Of a DNA stretch of 64,000 bases, positions 18,309-29,800 are shown one piece after another (position 1 is the stretch's first letter; each line of letters opens with the position of its first letter). Location: the NCBI GenBank assembly GCA_016098155.1, contig JAAAJB010000048.1, positions 1 to 64,000 on the forward strand, in the 5' to 3' direction. Both the position numbers and the translations under genes were made by a program. A model generated the notes under the pieces. That model was given only the letters and a program-made list of their open reading frames with translations. It did no database searches and was not told the origin of the DNA. The DNA is from Actinomortierella ambigua. Lineage: Eukaryota; Mortierellomycota; Mortierellomycetes; Mortierellales; Mortierellaceae.

Positions 18309-21074
18309 ATGTCCACACCTCCCACCGCCACAGAGTTTGAATCCTTCCACAAGGGCGTGAGATTAGCTCAGCAGGCTTTAGAGGAAGCTAGAAAGGTCCG
18401 GAACAGAAATGTCCTTGCCACGACCGCTCGACCTCAGAGAGCGCAGACCAACAGCTCGCACGCAGCAGTGACCAGAGTCATGGTGACAGCCTCGGGTGAC
18501 CAGAAATCCCGGCAAACGCCAGAGCTCCAGCATCGATCCCAGAAACCCCAACAAGAAGATAGCCAAAAATCGACTGGCCATCATTCTTTATCGCCGACAT
18601 CAACATGGGGTTACAAGGCCTCATCGAGGACCAAGCCTTCTGAATCCAACCACATCACATCATCTACGACTTCCTTGATCAGAGTGGCAGAAAACAGTGC
18701 AAGGGCACGGATGCCTGAGCCAACACAAGTGCCTACTCGCCAGTCGTCATTGCTCGTCAGGGGTGGCCTGCAAGACAGGCACCAACGCCAGAACCAGCCA
18801 AGGCCATATTCTCGAGAGGCATCGTCCTTGTCTCCTGCATTCGTACAGGGCACCAAAAAGTCAGGACCGCCTTTCGGTCGCCACGAGCAGAGGAAAAATC
18901 CTCAGAGCTACGATCCCTCTGAAGCCTTTGACACTTTAGGAAGCACAGGGCCGCGCTCGAGATTCCGGCCAGGCGACTTTGAGCCTAGGCGCATCGTGGA
19001 CAATCATCAGCAGGATGAGAAGGCCACCTCTCGAGTATCCACATTGACACCGACTGACAGCACATTGACACCGACTGACAGCATGTCCGCCGCCCCGGGA
19101 GCCTATGATACCTCCAAAGTCGCAGCCGACACGAAGGCTGATTGCCTCAGCCCTTCTTTAAGCAATCACTCCCAGACCTCCAGCTCCAAGAGTCCATCTC
19201 CCAAGGCAAAGTCATCATCTGGCTGGGACCAGCCGATAAATCTCGGTTCTCAGTACCCGATCATTGTGCCCGAGGGTGAATGGCGTCCAGAGCTCTTGCT
19301 GCCTTCTTATGACATTGAAGCATGGTGTCAGACATCTACTCGAGCGTCATCTGCTGATCCCGACGAATTTATTGATAGCATCAGTGATGACGAAGACATC
19401 TGCGGAGGCAATCGGCCAGTTCCACACAAGCAGGCTACTATCGTCGTCAATGGCACAGAAGAAGATATCGAGTGTGTGAGAAAGAATGCTGACGAGGAAG
19501 GGGGCGACCAGGATGGGCAAGACAACAAAATACTGACGAGAGGCTCAGATCCAGAGTGGGAAAGAGGGCCAGAGTCCATGGAGACGTCACCTTCTCTTTC
19601 GACACATGGGAAAGTGCTGGCGGCAAAGGATAGCAAGAGTCGGTCGCCCGTCATTCAGCAGTTTAAAACCATAGCCACCCCAGCCCTAGTGCAAGGACAA
19701 TCAACATTGGTCCAGGTGAGCCAGCCTACCGCTCAGAATGGTGGTGGTAAGGGGCATGGTCATGCGTCGGAGATCAAGCTGATCGAAGTCGGAAACAGTC
19801 CAGCCTACAAATCCGACACATCTCTGAAGGGTCATCTTCCCGCGTTACAAGGCGACATTTTCAACAGCCTGGATGAAGTTTGCTTGGGGTCCAGCTTGAT
19901 TCCTCCTTTGCTTGACGTTCCAAGACCTACAGTCTCAAAAGCACCTGATGCCCGCGGGATTGTGAGCGCCGAGTCTGCAGCAAATAGCCATCTTTCCACT
20001 ACTAGTGCCCAGGTTGTAGACCTGGCAGTCGAGCATGCATCTGGACTCTCCTCGCATGACCATCATCCTGCTACTGCTGTCGATCACCAATCTACCAGTG
20101 TCGATGCGGTGCCCCCCAATCCTAGTACTCGTCCTGATACATCTAAACCTCCGCTAAAGCGACTGTTAACTCTTAAGGATTCAAGCTGGTCCAAAAGTCG
20201 CCAACCTGGCCCGCAGGAGTCACAGCCCGAGATGCATGTCGTGTCTGAGCAGGTGCGTCCTATCCAAACGCAGTGGCAGCAATGGAAGATGCAGCAGAGC
20301 AAGACTCTGCAATCCCCTGGGCACGAATTGGCCGCACAAACGGGTAGCCGGTCCTTACCTTTGCAACCGCAGACGATGGTTCGGAGCGATCCAGATAGGC
20401 TACCGCAACAAGAATCTCTGCGGGCACAACAACATCGGATCTCAACAAAGGCTTCATCAGTCACCTCCTCCAACAGCCATGCCGAGCATTCGTTATCGCA
20501 AGAGCTTTCCGGTGATGATCCAAAAGTTATTGACATAGTGTGCTGCAACTGCCGAGCATCTTTGCAAGTGGCGGTGGCAGGAACGACGGCAAAAGTAGCA
20601 GTTTCATCGCTACCAGCACTATCTTTGTCTTCTACAGTGGGTCCCACCAGTGACGGTAGCAGCGATGGTGTTGGTACCCTTCAGCCGTCGAGAGCAAGCC
20701 GACGCTACGAGCGTGCATTCTTGATGAGGTTCTCCGGCATTAATGTCGTTCCTTCACAGATGCAGCCCCAGTTTCCCAATGAGCAGATTCAGACCGAGGG
20801 TGTTGAGAACAAAGGACAGGAGGAAGGAAACGAAGAGCCAGGCAACAGGTCGGCAGTGCCCATGGCGATCAATGTCAAAGTGAGCAAAGAGGCGGATACT
20901 ACTGTTGAGACCTCAGCATCATCAAGCAAAAATGGCGAGCATGACAACAACTGTATTCATCCGAAGAGCAGCAATACCATCCCCAAGAGTCGTGGCTATA
21001 TCCGGATGCCCCTTGGCCCGAGCTCCGTTGCAGACAAAGGCTTCTCCAACAGGCGCCGTGAGAATCTCGAGTGA
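18309..21074 (+). CDS. large disordered hypothetical protein (921-922 aa)
   Basis: A single long exon, very improbable by chance. The first ATG is at 18309; upstream sequence is leader-like. The N-terminal 35 residues (FESFHKGVRLAQQALEEARK) form a probable amphipathic helix and may be the conserved part. The remainder is rich in serine, proline, glutamine, threonine and aspartate and is probably disordered. It has a perfect 21-base duplication coding TLTPTDS twice (about 19043-19084), an acidic block near residues 350-370, and one CCNCR motif near residue 745. The C-terminus is basic (SNRRRENLE). I do not recognise a family and infer no function. Confidence 0.7.
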   Translation: MSTPPTATEFESFHKGVRLAQQALEEARKVRNRNVLATTARPQRAQTNSSHAAVTRVMVTASGDQKSRQTPELQHRSQKPQQEDSQKSTGHHSLSPTSTWGYKASSRTKPSESNHITSSTTSLIRVAENSARARMPEPTQVPTRQSSLLVRGGLQDRHQRQNQPRPYSREASSLSPAFVQGTKKSGPPFGRHEQRKNPQSYDPSEAFDTLGSTGPRSRFRPGDFEPRRIVDNHQQDEKATSRVSTLTPTDSTLTPTDSMSAAPGAYDTSKVAADTKADCLSPSLSNHSQTSSSKSPSPKAKSSSGWDQPINLGSQYPIIVPEGEWRPELLLPSYDIEAWCQTSTRASSADPDEFIDSISDDEDICGGNRPVPHKQATIVVNGTEEDIECVRKNADEEGGDQDGQDNKILTRGSDPEWERGPESMETSPSLSTHGKVLAAKDSKSRSPVIQQFKTIATPALVQGQSTLVQVSQPTAQNGGGKGHGHASEIKLIEVGNSPAYKSDTSLKGHLPALQGDIFNSLDEVCLGSSLIPPLLDVPRPTVSKAPDARGIVSAESAANSHLSTTSAQVVDLAVEHASGLSSHDHHPATAVDHQSTSVDAVPPNPSTRPDTSKPPLKRLLTLKDSSWSKSRQPGPQESQPEMHVVSEQVRPIQTQWQQWKMQQSKTLQSPGHELAAQTGSRSLPLQPQTMVRSDPDRLPQQESLRAQQHRISTKASSVTSSNSHAEHSLSQELSGDDPKVIDIVCCNCRASLQVAVAGTTAKVAVSSLPALSLSSTVGPTSDGSSDGVGTLQPSRASRRYERAFLMRFSGINVVPSQMQPQFPNEQIQTEGVENKGQEEGNEEPGNRSAVPMAINVKVSKEADTTVETSASSSKNGEHDNNCIHPKSSNTIPKSRGYIRMPLGPSSVADKGFSNRRRENLE

Positions 21075-21176
21075 GCGTGGTTGACAGGCAGACGCCACCA
21101 ATTTGCATAAACAATTTTTTTTAGCCCTCCCCCCCTCCATTCGTTCTTTTGTCTTTACGACCTCATTAATTTCTCC

Positions 21177-22046
21177 ATGAACCAACAACGGGCGAATGCA
21201 TCCATCACCCATGCAGAACAAAACTGTCAACAGCTCTTCACTGACACGCTTCTACGCGTGCAAGTGCACCACGCTCGGGCCCTAGAGGAGAGCCAGCACG
21301 GCAGGATCCCGATCGCACACTATGCCAAGGCCTGCGCGTTGCTCGATAACTTTCCATTGCCCTCCAAAATCACCACCACTACCACCGTTGCCTCTTCTTC
21401 CTCATTCTCTCTCCCATCCTCCTCCACTTCCACAACTTCCACCACCACCACCCCATGTGCATCCTCTTCGTCTTCCTCGTTGACACGGCAGCAGATCGAC
21501 CTGATCACTTCTCTGCGCCAGGACAATTGGGCCGTCCTTGCAAAGGCCTGTCTCCAGGCCAAGGACTGGGTCCAGGCCGAGGCGGCCCTCTCGCACCTCG
21601 CGGCCTTGCAGGAGCAAGCGGCCGGTCCCGAGTTTCAACCGCGTAGCAAAAACAAGAAAGAGAGGAGATCGCCACCACCACTGCAGCAACAACAGCAAAG
21701 CGTGCCAACCAGGGGCATGGAGACAAACGACCCGATCGATACGCCATCTACTATCACTAGCATCGCCACCACCACCACGACCTCATCCACCATTGCATCA
21801 CCGCCCACCTCCACAGCACCGTCAGCAGTAAGGTCAACAGCCGTCGCGACAGAGACAGTACCCACACCAACGAACCAGCCACCACCACGGTTGACCGCCG
21901 AGCAGTACACGGCGGCCAAAGACCTAGTATGGACGCTGATACAGCTTCGGGACGTGGCCGAGCTCCTCGGCAAGCAGCAGCTGGCCAGGAACATGAGGAT
22001 GCGGCTCGAAAAGTTTCAAGCGCGTTTAGCGGTTGAAGACCAATGA
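21177..22046 (+). CDS. hypothetical helical protein with a low-complexity linker (289 aa)
   Basis: A single exon of 289 codons. It has two helical parts. Residues 1-60 and 100-145 (LITSLRQDNWAVLAKACLQAKDWVQAEAALSHLAALQEQA) resemble a tetratricopeptide-like helix pair. The C-terminal 60 residues (QYTAAKDLVWTLIQLRDVAE and a following arginine-rich helix) form another. Between them are threonine/serine/proline-rich linkers and a short glutamine run. I do not recognise a family. It starts 100 bases after the previous gene's stop on the same strand, and AATAAA-like repeats (22052-22072) follow its stop. Confidence 0.6.
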   Translation: MNQQRANASITHAEQNCQQLFTDTLLRVQVHHARALEESQHGRIPIAHYAKACALLDNFPLPSKITTTTTVASSSSFSLPSSSTSTTSTTTTPCASSSSSSLTRQQIDLITSLRQDNWAVLAKACLQAKDWVQAEAALSHLAALQEQAAGPEFQPRSKNKKERRSPPPLQQQQQSVPTRGMETNDPIDTPSTITSIATTTTTSSTIASPPTSTAPSAVRSTAVATETVPTPTNQPPPRLTAEQYTAAKDLVWTLIQLRDVAELLGKQQLARNMRMRLEKFQARLAVEDQ

Positions 22047-22051
22047 CTTCA

Positions 22052-22075
22052 ATAAGTAAATAAATAAATAAAAAC
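22052..22075 (+). terminator. polyadenylation region
   Basis: AATAAGTAAATAAATAAATA just after the stop at 22046 supplies several overlapping AATAAA-type signals. Confidence 0.55.
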
Positions 22076-22316
22076 ATCTAATGGGCCACAGGACCTTCAG
22101 AGGAGAACCTCCAGCAGTAACTGCCCAGCGCACCTTTTTCACCACATGACAGCGAATGGCCAACTTTTTAAAAAATGTTTATTGTGTTTATTATGTTGAC
22201 TTTTTTTTCTTTCACATCTCCCTGCTCCCTTTCTGAGGATCCTCCTGCGTCGGGGGGGGGGGAAGGGGTGCCAAGGCGCTCAGAGGATTAAGAGGAGGGG
22301 CACGTTGGGGTCGTCC

Positions 22317-24803
22317 TTAATAGGCATACATCTGTCCCTGAGGCTGAGGTGGGAGTTGCTGTTGTACAGCGGGTTGGTATCCTGCAGATGGCATGGGAGC
22401 CGTTGTTTGAGGCGGGATTGATCCCTGCATTGACACGGGTACCGAAGAAGAAAAGTCCTGAATGGGTGGGGCCTGTGACGACGGCATGGGAGGCGCCATT
22501 CCGTAAGCCTGATCAAAGGGTTGTTGTGGTTGTGGTAGTGGCTGCTGCTGCTGCTGCTGCTGCTGCTGAGGTTGGAACGAAGGCGGTGGCATCTGGCCCT
22601 GAGGGACGACTCCTTGTTGAGGCATGGGCTGGAACTGAGGCTGAGGGGTAGCCGCGAATTGCGAGCCAGGTGGTGGTGCTGACCCTTGGAGAAGAGGCTG
22701 CTGTGGCTGATATGGCGGCTGTTGCTGTTGTGGGAGTTGAGATTGGATCGGGGGAATGGACTGTTGTGGTTGCGGTAGTTGCTGGGGCAGCGGCTGTGCC
22801 TGGAGCTGAGGGGTTGCCATCGGTGCATTGGTCTGGTAAGGCTGGGCTGGCTGGCTAAACGGTGGTGGTCCGCTGACAAATCCTTGAGGAGCTGGAGGCT
22901 GGCCATAATAGCCACCCATCGGTGGAGCCTGTGGGTGTTGCTGCTGTGGCTGGTGACCGCCATAGGGTGGATAGTTGGTCTGGTATCCAGGGTTGCTGTA
23001 CTTTGCAATCGATTGCTCCATCATCCGCTCATAGGTTGCACGGGCCCTTGCCAACTTTTCGCTCAGCGAAATCAGATCATCTATAGCATCGAGTGAAAAT
23101 CGTGGTTAGAAAGGGTGAATGTAGTAGACCAGCAAGCTAATGAGAAACGCAGAGTCTCTCTCTCTGCCTCTCTTCCCTTCTACGTGGCCAAACGAGCTTC
23201 AATGTCAGGTGGCGTAATTACCTTTCTTCTCGCCATACTTCTTGATGTACTCGACGACCTTGGGTCGGACGCCGAGCGCATTGTTGTAATGGTCCTGCAG
23301 GGTATCGTTCTCCGAAAAGTTATCTCGGCGAGGATCAACGTTGGACAACATTTGGAGCAGTCCATCCAAGTTGCGTGTCTCCTGTAGCACATGAGCCTCA
23401 TCCTCAGCAGCCTCAGCCGGGTTGACATCCTTGATCTCCTCAATGTAGTTGACAGGGAAGATGCCCTCACGGCCATACAGTTCTCCCTTCCACCAGTCCT
23501 GATACGACGTCGCCAAGACCGTGATAATGTCGCCCTTTTGGAACCCAAGCTCGCCACTCTCCGATGGCTCAAAGTCATACAGGGCACGAACGCGCTTCTT
23601 GGGCAGAGCGGCAGCAGCCGCAGCCGCAGCCGATTCGGTGGCCTGTCTCTGCGCCTTCATCGATGCCTGTCGTTCCAGTTGCGACTTGTGCTCACTGGCC
23701 GACAGCGACAGGGCCAAGGCCAGCTGCAGCTCCTCTTCCTCCTTGCGCTTCTCTGTCTCGCTCTTGAGCTCCTTCTTGGGTTTCTGGGGCGATGGGAACT
23801 TGAACTTGCCCTGTGTGCGCAGCTGCTGAAACGTCTCGTCCATGATGCCCAAAGAAGGGTCGTTACGAAACTCGTACGCCCACTGTTGAATCAGCTCCAA
23901 GATGCGTTGACGGACAGCTGGGTGTGTTGTCTAAAAGCATTATGTATGTTGTACGTATTGTGTGGTTTTTTTTGTCAGCAAGGCAAGGGATTTTTTGTTC
24001 GAGTTGTCCTCAATTCCACCCTTTTTTCATGCAGCCCCGTTCTATCCCTTTACCTTCTCGTTGAGGATCTTGACTAGCAGCTGGGTAAACGATCTTGAAG
24101 CAAGCTCACGTTGAATCTTGACGCCACAGTTCTTGCTCAATGATTCGCACAGCTAGTTGTTTAAACAAAAAGTGTGAAAAAAGTGGGAATGGGGATGGTG
24201 GTGTAAGGGTCGAAACGCCAAGACCAAGATTTTTTTGTGACTCGGGGAATGCTCCCCCCTCCCTCATTCAAGAAGCGACACCCTTCACCCCCGCATTTGC
24301 CACGAAAAAAAAAGGTGTCCCGTACCGACAGGGAATAGAGGGTCACGTTGGTGTTCTTGTTGGCGCCCATGCGCTTCTGAAGAGCTACGACACAATCGCG
24401 ACCACTGTAAAGGAGACAACAACACAAAAAAAAAGGGGGGGAATGTCGAAGATGTTAGTATAGGTACAGGCTCACATTGGACAATGACGCCATGCGCAAC
24501 AGCGGTCGTCCAAAAAAAAAAAAAAGGTGTGCGTGAGAAAGAGGGCTACTTGCGCATTGTGTCCTGAGCGGTCGACTTTTTCACAAATGGTCAGAATGAG
24601 ATCCCAGTTTTCCGAGGTCAGGGTCTCACTGGTCGCCTTTTCTACATTTTACCAACGAAACGAGTTGACAAGGAGGGTTGGTTAGACATGCCATGCGGGG
24701 GAAGCAAAAAAAAAGAAGGAACTTGTCCTTGGTAAGGATGGAGGGGAGGGCACACCACACACTTACCGATGACTTCGTCGAAAGGGTTTTGTCCGCGAAA
24801 CAT
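22317..24803 (-). CDS. HSE1: ESCRT-0 subunit Hse1 (STAM-like)
   Basis: Six exons on the minus strand: 24803-24767, 24641-24554, 24404-24326, 24152-24054, 23930-23222 and 23080-22317. Frame closes to 591 residues. Order of domains: a VHS domain (about 9-145, with NWDLILTICEKV, RDCVVALQKRM, SLSKNCGVKIQREL), a ubiquitin-interacting motif (165-182, EEEELQLALALSLSASE), an SH3 domain (214-268, RALYDFEPSESGELGFQKGD), a GAT-like coiled coil (about 285-360), then a proline/glutamine-rich tail. Hse1 works with Vps27 at endosomes to sort ubiquitinated membrane proteins. The second intron begins with GCAAGT, not GT. Only that junction keeps the frame and gives NAGRDCVVAL. A TACTAAC branch site lies within this intron. 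The start is shared in a divergent promoter with the F-box gene at 25064. Confidence 0.95.
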
Positions 24804-25063
24804 TGTGGAGGTGCTTTGTCTTCGAGGACAGGAAGGGTACGTAATGCGAAGGGAGGTGTGGAAAAAAGGGGAATGGATACTATGGGTTGGTTTGGTTGGT
24901 GGAGAAGAAAAAGCTGAAATGTCTTGTTCAAAACTGTTGGCCCAGAGGAAGGGGGGGGGGGGAAGAGGAGCGAGCTTATCGACCCTTAATGATCCAGCTG
25001 AGACTTGGCCACCCACACGCAGACACACATCAACCCACACAAAAGGGCGTTGATGCATCCCTC
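24804..25063. promoter_or_regulatory. divergent promoter between HSE1 and an F-box gene
   Basis: Only 260 bases separate the two start codons. A G run of 11 lies at 24951-24961. Confidence 0.5.
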
Positions 25064-25819
25064 ATGCCAATGCCCGCTGCCGACATCGGCTCCATCTTGA
25101 CCGTACCCGAGATTCAAAACAAGCTAGCCCTACACCTGGCCTACAGAGACCTAGAATCCTGCCAATCTGTCTGTTCCGCCTGGAGACTTGTCTTTACGCC
25201 GCTTGTTTGGCAGGAGCGGCCCTTGACCCTTCTAGGCGACATCGACAACCACAATGATCCAGAGTCGCTACAGCTGCTGCAGCTGTATGGCCGATATGTA
25301 CGGAACTTGACTATCCAAAGGGTCTACACCCTCCACACAATTGCCCAGTACCTGAACTACATCTCCACCCTTACCGTCCGCCAACAGCTGGTCACCGACG
25401 GAGGAGAGCATGCACGATGGCCACAGCTCGTGGCCTTTATAGCTTCGTGCTCGAACCTCCACACACTCGTCATCCACACCAGGTTCGACAGTCGCCTGAG
25501 CCAATTCGTACCAGCCCTCTCGCGTGCTGTTGGGAATCGTCTCCGCCGGCTCACGATTCACATGGGAAGGCTCCAGAGTGGCCGTTCAACAGACTTGATC
25601 AACATTCTGACCGGCTTGCCAAACTTGATCTCACTGCGCGTGTTCAGTGGCCGCCAGGATTGGGAGCTTGACCACGACAGGACATTGCTGGATTCGCATG
25701 CCATGAAGCTTCGGCTGCTGGAGGTCTATGTACAGGGCAGACTCGTCACTCATCTCGACCTGCTAGCGCCAAAGTCAGGTACCAGCAAAATGACATTTTA
25801 TTTTCCGGTGCCCACATGA
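25064..25819 (+). CDS. F-box protein, short (251 aa)
   Basis: A single exon. Residues 8-55 form an F-box-like motif (ILTVPEIQNKLALHLAYRDL, then CQSVCSAWRLVFTPLVW), which binds Skp1 in SCF ubiquitin ligases. After it come irregular leucine-rich segments (NLTIQRVYTLHTI, NLHTLVIHTRFDSRL, LRRLTIHMG, LPNLISLRVFSG) that would choose the substrate. Related proteins at 37.3-39.2 kb and 40.9-42.8 kb are 650 residues, so this one looks C-terminally truncated. It may be a shortened gene, or an intron near 25780 may lead to exons that I could not recognise. Confidence 0.7.
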   Translation: MPMPAADIGSILTVPEIQNKLALHLAYRDLESCQSVCSAWRLVFTPLVWQERPLTLLGDIDNHNDPESLQLLQLYGRYVRNLTIQRVYTLHTIAQYLNYISTLTVRQQLVTDGGEHARWPQLVAFIASCSNLHTLVIHTRFDSRLSQFVPALSRAVGNRLRRLTIHMGRLQSGRSTDLINILTGLPNLISLRVFSGRQDWELDHDRTLLDSHAMKLRLLEVYVQGRLVTHLDLLAPKSGTSKMTFYFPVPT

Positions 25820-26878
25820 TATCTGTGTACTACTGCTTCGGGACAAAAGGAAGGCGCTCGGGGCATGCCTCTTTACCTCCCTCCCTCCCTCCCTCCCTTT
25901 TTTTGGCGGACCTTGGCTGGCTCGGGTGGGTTGCCACAGTGAGGTGGAGTATTGCGGTCTCGCCGACACCCAAATTTCACCTCCATGCGGACTGATGGTT
26001 GGATAGCAATCTAGTCATCAATGCGTTTACTTGCGCATCATCCACTTGACCATCCAAGTCCATCATGGACATGGTCTGTACCTTTGAACGAACCTCCCGG
26101 GGTTGTGGCTGCCACCTTTATTGTTCTTGAGGGACTATCTTCCTCTTGTTGGAGTGTAGGTGTTGGTGGTTTCTTTTGAAAGTAAACGAGGAATTGTTTT
26201 AACGAGAGTGTGATAAGAAAGAAGAGAACACGGGGAAATGAAGGAAATGTCAGTGAGGGACTATTTCAAACATGTTGCTTATCAAGCCCTCTCAATCTAT
26301 TCAGTATCAAACAACAAAAAAAAACAAAGAAAACAAGAGTCATACCATGAGTGTTTGAGGGTTGGCGATAATGGTCGCTGGTCGCAAAGTCACCTTGACG
26401 CGAAAGAGAGCTTAATGGAGGCCCTTGCCGATGAGCAGGCTAAATGGGTTACGCACAAGGCCAAGGAGAAGATGATGAGTTTTTTCCATTTGGACACTCA
26501 GCAATTTTATCCGCCTGCCACTCCTTCTTGAGTAAATATCTTTGAGCGCCTGGGATAACTGCAGGGTGCGTCTGATTGTAGGATGGTGAGAAGGGGTATT
26601 CGATTGGGTGCAGTGTAGATGAGAGAAGAGGGATTGATTGTGAGGGATAAGAGGTTCTATTTTCTTCTTAGTTGTGGATTTGGTTTGTCATACACTGTGC
26701 GAAGGTGGAAAAGGTAACGTGGTAGTGCCTTTGTGTGAATTGTTCTTGTTGGGAAGGAGTGGTTACTCAATGGAGCAAGAGCATATGAGCTGTATTTCTA
26801 CATTGACAATGTTCCCTATGCTTGAGACCACTTTTATTTTTGAATGAGTACTTTTTTTTTAACACGAATAGCAAAAGT
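25820..26878. other. intergenic, no gene recognised
   Basis: This is 1.06 kb between convergent genes. A frame at 26238-26531 contains KESLMEALADEQAKWVTHKAKEKM, a helix-like run, but nothing else supports it. It could be a remnant of the truncated F-box gene's surroundings. Confidence 0.45.
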
Positions 26879-29800
26879 TTAAGCAATGTTAGAGTACTTG
26901 AGGTTGGCCTCCAGATGCTGGAGGATGATGGGGTAGACATCTTTGTGGGCACGGTCGCCGATGATGCCGTCCAAGTGACCGTATCCCTTGACGAGCTTGC
27001 GCTGGTACAGACCCTGGTAATCATAGGCCATGCCAGTGAGGGGCAAGTTTGTCTCACGCAGCTCCTCGATGGTGGTCATGGTGCTGTCGGTGATAAACAC
27101 CTGGTTCTCCGATCCATGGAACAAGAGCACGGGCATGTTCTCAAAGACACGCTTCATGTTCTCAGGCGTCACAATGTCGACATTGTCGGCATTGGTGAGC
27201 GTCTTGTGCTTGCACCAGTTGTCGACCAAGCCCGCCAACGACGTCATGTTGACCGCGCCCAGGATCTCGTCCAGGTGGTTGTGCACATTCTTCGAGATCT
27301 TCTCGTGCTCCCAGAGCAAGCCATAGCAGAAGCTCGCACGACGGCACACGGCATTGTTGCACTGCTCATCCAACGGCATGGGGATGAATCGCAGCGCATT
27401 GTCGATCGCGCGATCGAGCAACGTCGACTCTTTCCGGTCCGTGTTGCAGTCAAACTCGTCCTGCATCAGCACCTTCTCAAAGAGGGGCACCAGGTGCAGG
27501 TTTTGCTTGATGCGGTTGAACGTCGAGATCTTGGGACGCGTGGCCACCTGGGATCCAACCACGCTGCTCACACCCTCAATCTCGCCGTTGAGAAGTCCCG
27601 CAAACAGCGTCAGCGAACCGACACAGTGCGCCACCACCTGCACAGACTCACATCCTGTCTCGGCAAGAATGATCTTGATCGCCGCTGCGTGGTCGCGTGC
27701 ACCGCCATAGATGTGCGACTGCTTGTGCGAGTCCTCGACCAGGATCGACATGCGCCAGTCCGAAATCCAGACATCGTAGCCCTGCGCCAGCAAAAAGTCG
27801 CAAAGGTTGTGCGGAATCAGATCTGTCGTAAAGATGCGAGAGCTAACCGAAGCGCCGTGAAGCTAGTTGAACATCACATGAAAGAAGGAGAGAGGTTTGC
27901 GAGAAGAGTCATGAGTCAATAAGATGCGGGTCAAATTGCAGAGTGAGATGATGGTAACGACCGTTTTTGGTGTTAACAATGCGTGCGTATGTGCGTGTGC
28001 GATTGTGAATCATTACCAGAAGGACAGGTCCCTTCTTTCCCTTGAAACGGGTAAGGCGGGTCTTGAAACCGTCCGAGGCAACGACATCAAACGTCTGAGG
28101 CTCGGGGCGTTGACGAGGGTAGCTCTTGCGACCCTGCATGTCCTCAGGGTATTCAATCTTGTTCAAGAAGGGCAGGTACTGGCGAACGGTTGCGCCGATG
28201 GTCGACACGCTAAATTCCTTGATGGCCTGCAGGTTAGAGCCAAAGCCGACGGTCTCGCCGCGAACGGACTTGATCTCGGAAAAGAAATCATCGTCATCCT
28301 TGCCAAGCTTGCCACGGCCGTAGACCGTCTCGGTAAGCGTATCAGGATCAACCTTGTACACTGTGACGAGGATCTCCGAGGACTCCATCCAACCTTCCAG
28401 CACATCGGCCGTCTTCAGGGGCTTGCGACCTTCAAAGCGGTAGCGCTCACCCGACGCACAGAGCAAGGCCAGCTTGTACAGGATCTCGTCCTTGCTCGAG
28501 GGATCGTCCTCCGCAGGCTTGAACACGGTGAAGACACCGCTCTCGACCATCATGGGCTGGTCCGACAAGGCGCGGCAAGAGGCGGTACCGATGACCTTGC
28601 AGGTGTGTGTGGTGCGCTTGAAGTACTCTTTGATCGGTCCTGTCGACAGTGTAAGTGTGAGGTTCATGGTTGATCCAGAGGAGCGGGCCTGGTTGTCTGC
28701 CGTCTCATAGTCGTCAGAAAGGACTACAGTCGACAAGTGGCCGCGGAGGAGCTCCGTGAAGGTGACTCCCGAGCGCCTGGGATCCTGCTTTTTGGACTTG
28801 GCCCAGTTGCTGTACTGCTTGGGGACACCCATGTGGACCTCATCCTCCCCGTCGGAATCGCTCGAGTCGGACGAGTCGTCGTGCGAGAGACCAGGCACAG
28901 GCTCCGAGACAACCAAGCCCATAACTTCTCCCTCACGGTCCAAGACGTCATGGATCGATGACTTTCTGAGAAGGTGAGCCAGTCCGGAGGCGTCCGGGTA
29001 GGACTTTGTATGATCGTATGGAATGGGGAACTGGCGGTTCTTAAAGTCGAGAGGGGTGGTGGTCGGATCGTACTTGATCGTCCAGTTGCGGTCGCGAGCA
29101 AGCAAGGCGCAAGCGCGCTCAGCAAGGGCAGAGATGGTCAAGAAGGGGTTAACACCGACCGACATGGGCATGACAGCACCATCCATCACATAAAGGCCCT
29201 CATAAACCTCATCGCCATTTCCAGTGAAGACTTGGCACTTGTGGTTAATGGCGCCCTCGGCTCCTGATCTACCCATGCTGCATCCACCGATAGGGTGGAC
29301 AGTTACAATGGCGTTGTCAGTGGCGACCGAAAGCGGGTTTCTAACATAAGTGCCCCGGACGGCCATAGCGAGTGGCTCAATCAGCTTATCCAAGCGCGAG
29401 AAGTTGCGAGTCGATCCAATGCCTGGCCATTCGATGCGGATCCTGTCCGACTTGAGCGAGAGTTCACCCTGGGCGTCATCGTGGGACATAACCAAGAACG
29501 TCTGTGTGTGCGCCATGGCGCCGCTGTGGACACCGGTAAGGTAAGAGGTGCTATTTTCGTACATCCCACAGAGAGAGAGGATGATGGAGTATTAGCCTCT
29601 TTAAACAAAAATGTAGGTGGTTACAACGCAGTCTCCAGCTATCGTTGAAGGAACAATAACATACAACTCACGAGCATTACGCTGGAGCCTTTCTTGGAAG
29701 GATGCATCCTGTGCCGAGATCAGATCTTTGCTGGTAGTGTCATCCATGATGCCGTAGACGGATCGCAGGAGCAAGGACGCCTGGCATGGGATGGCTCCCT

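Noticed and set aside
26822..27922. A 366-codon plus-strand frame opposite the hydrolase exon
   Set aside because: It is the antisense shadow of a GC-rich coding exon; the minus strand has the domain motifs.
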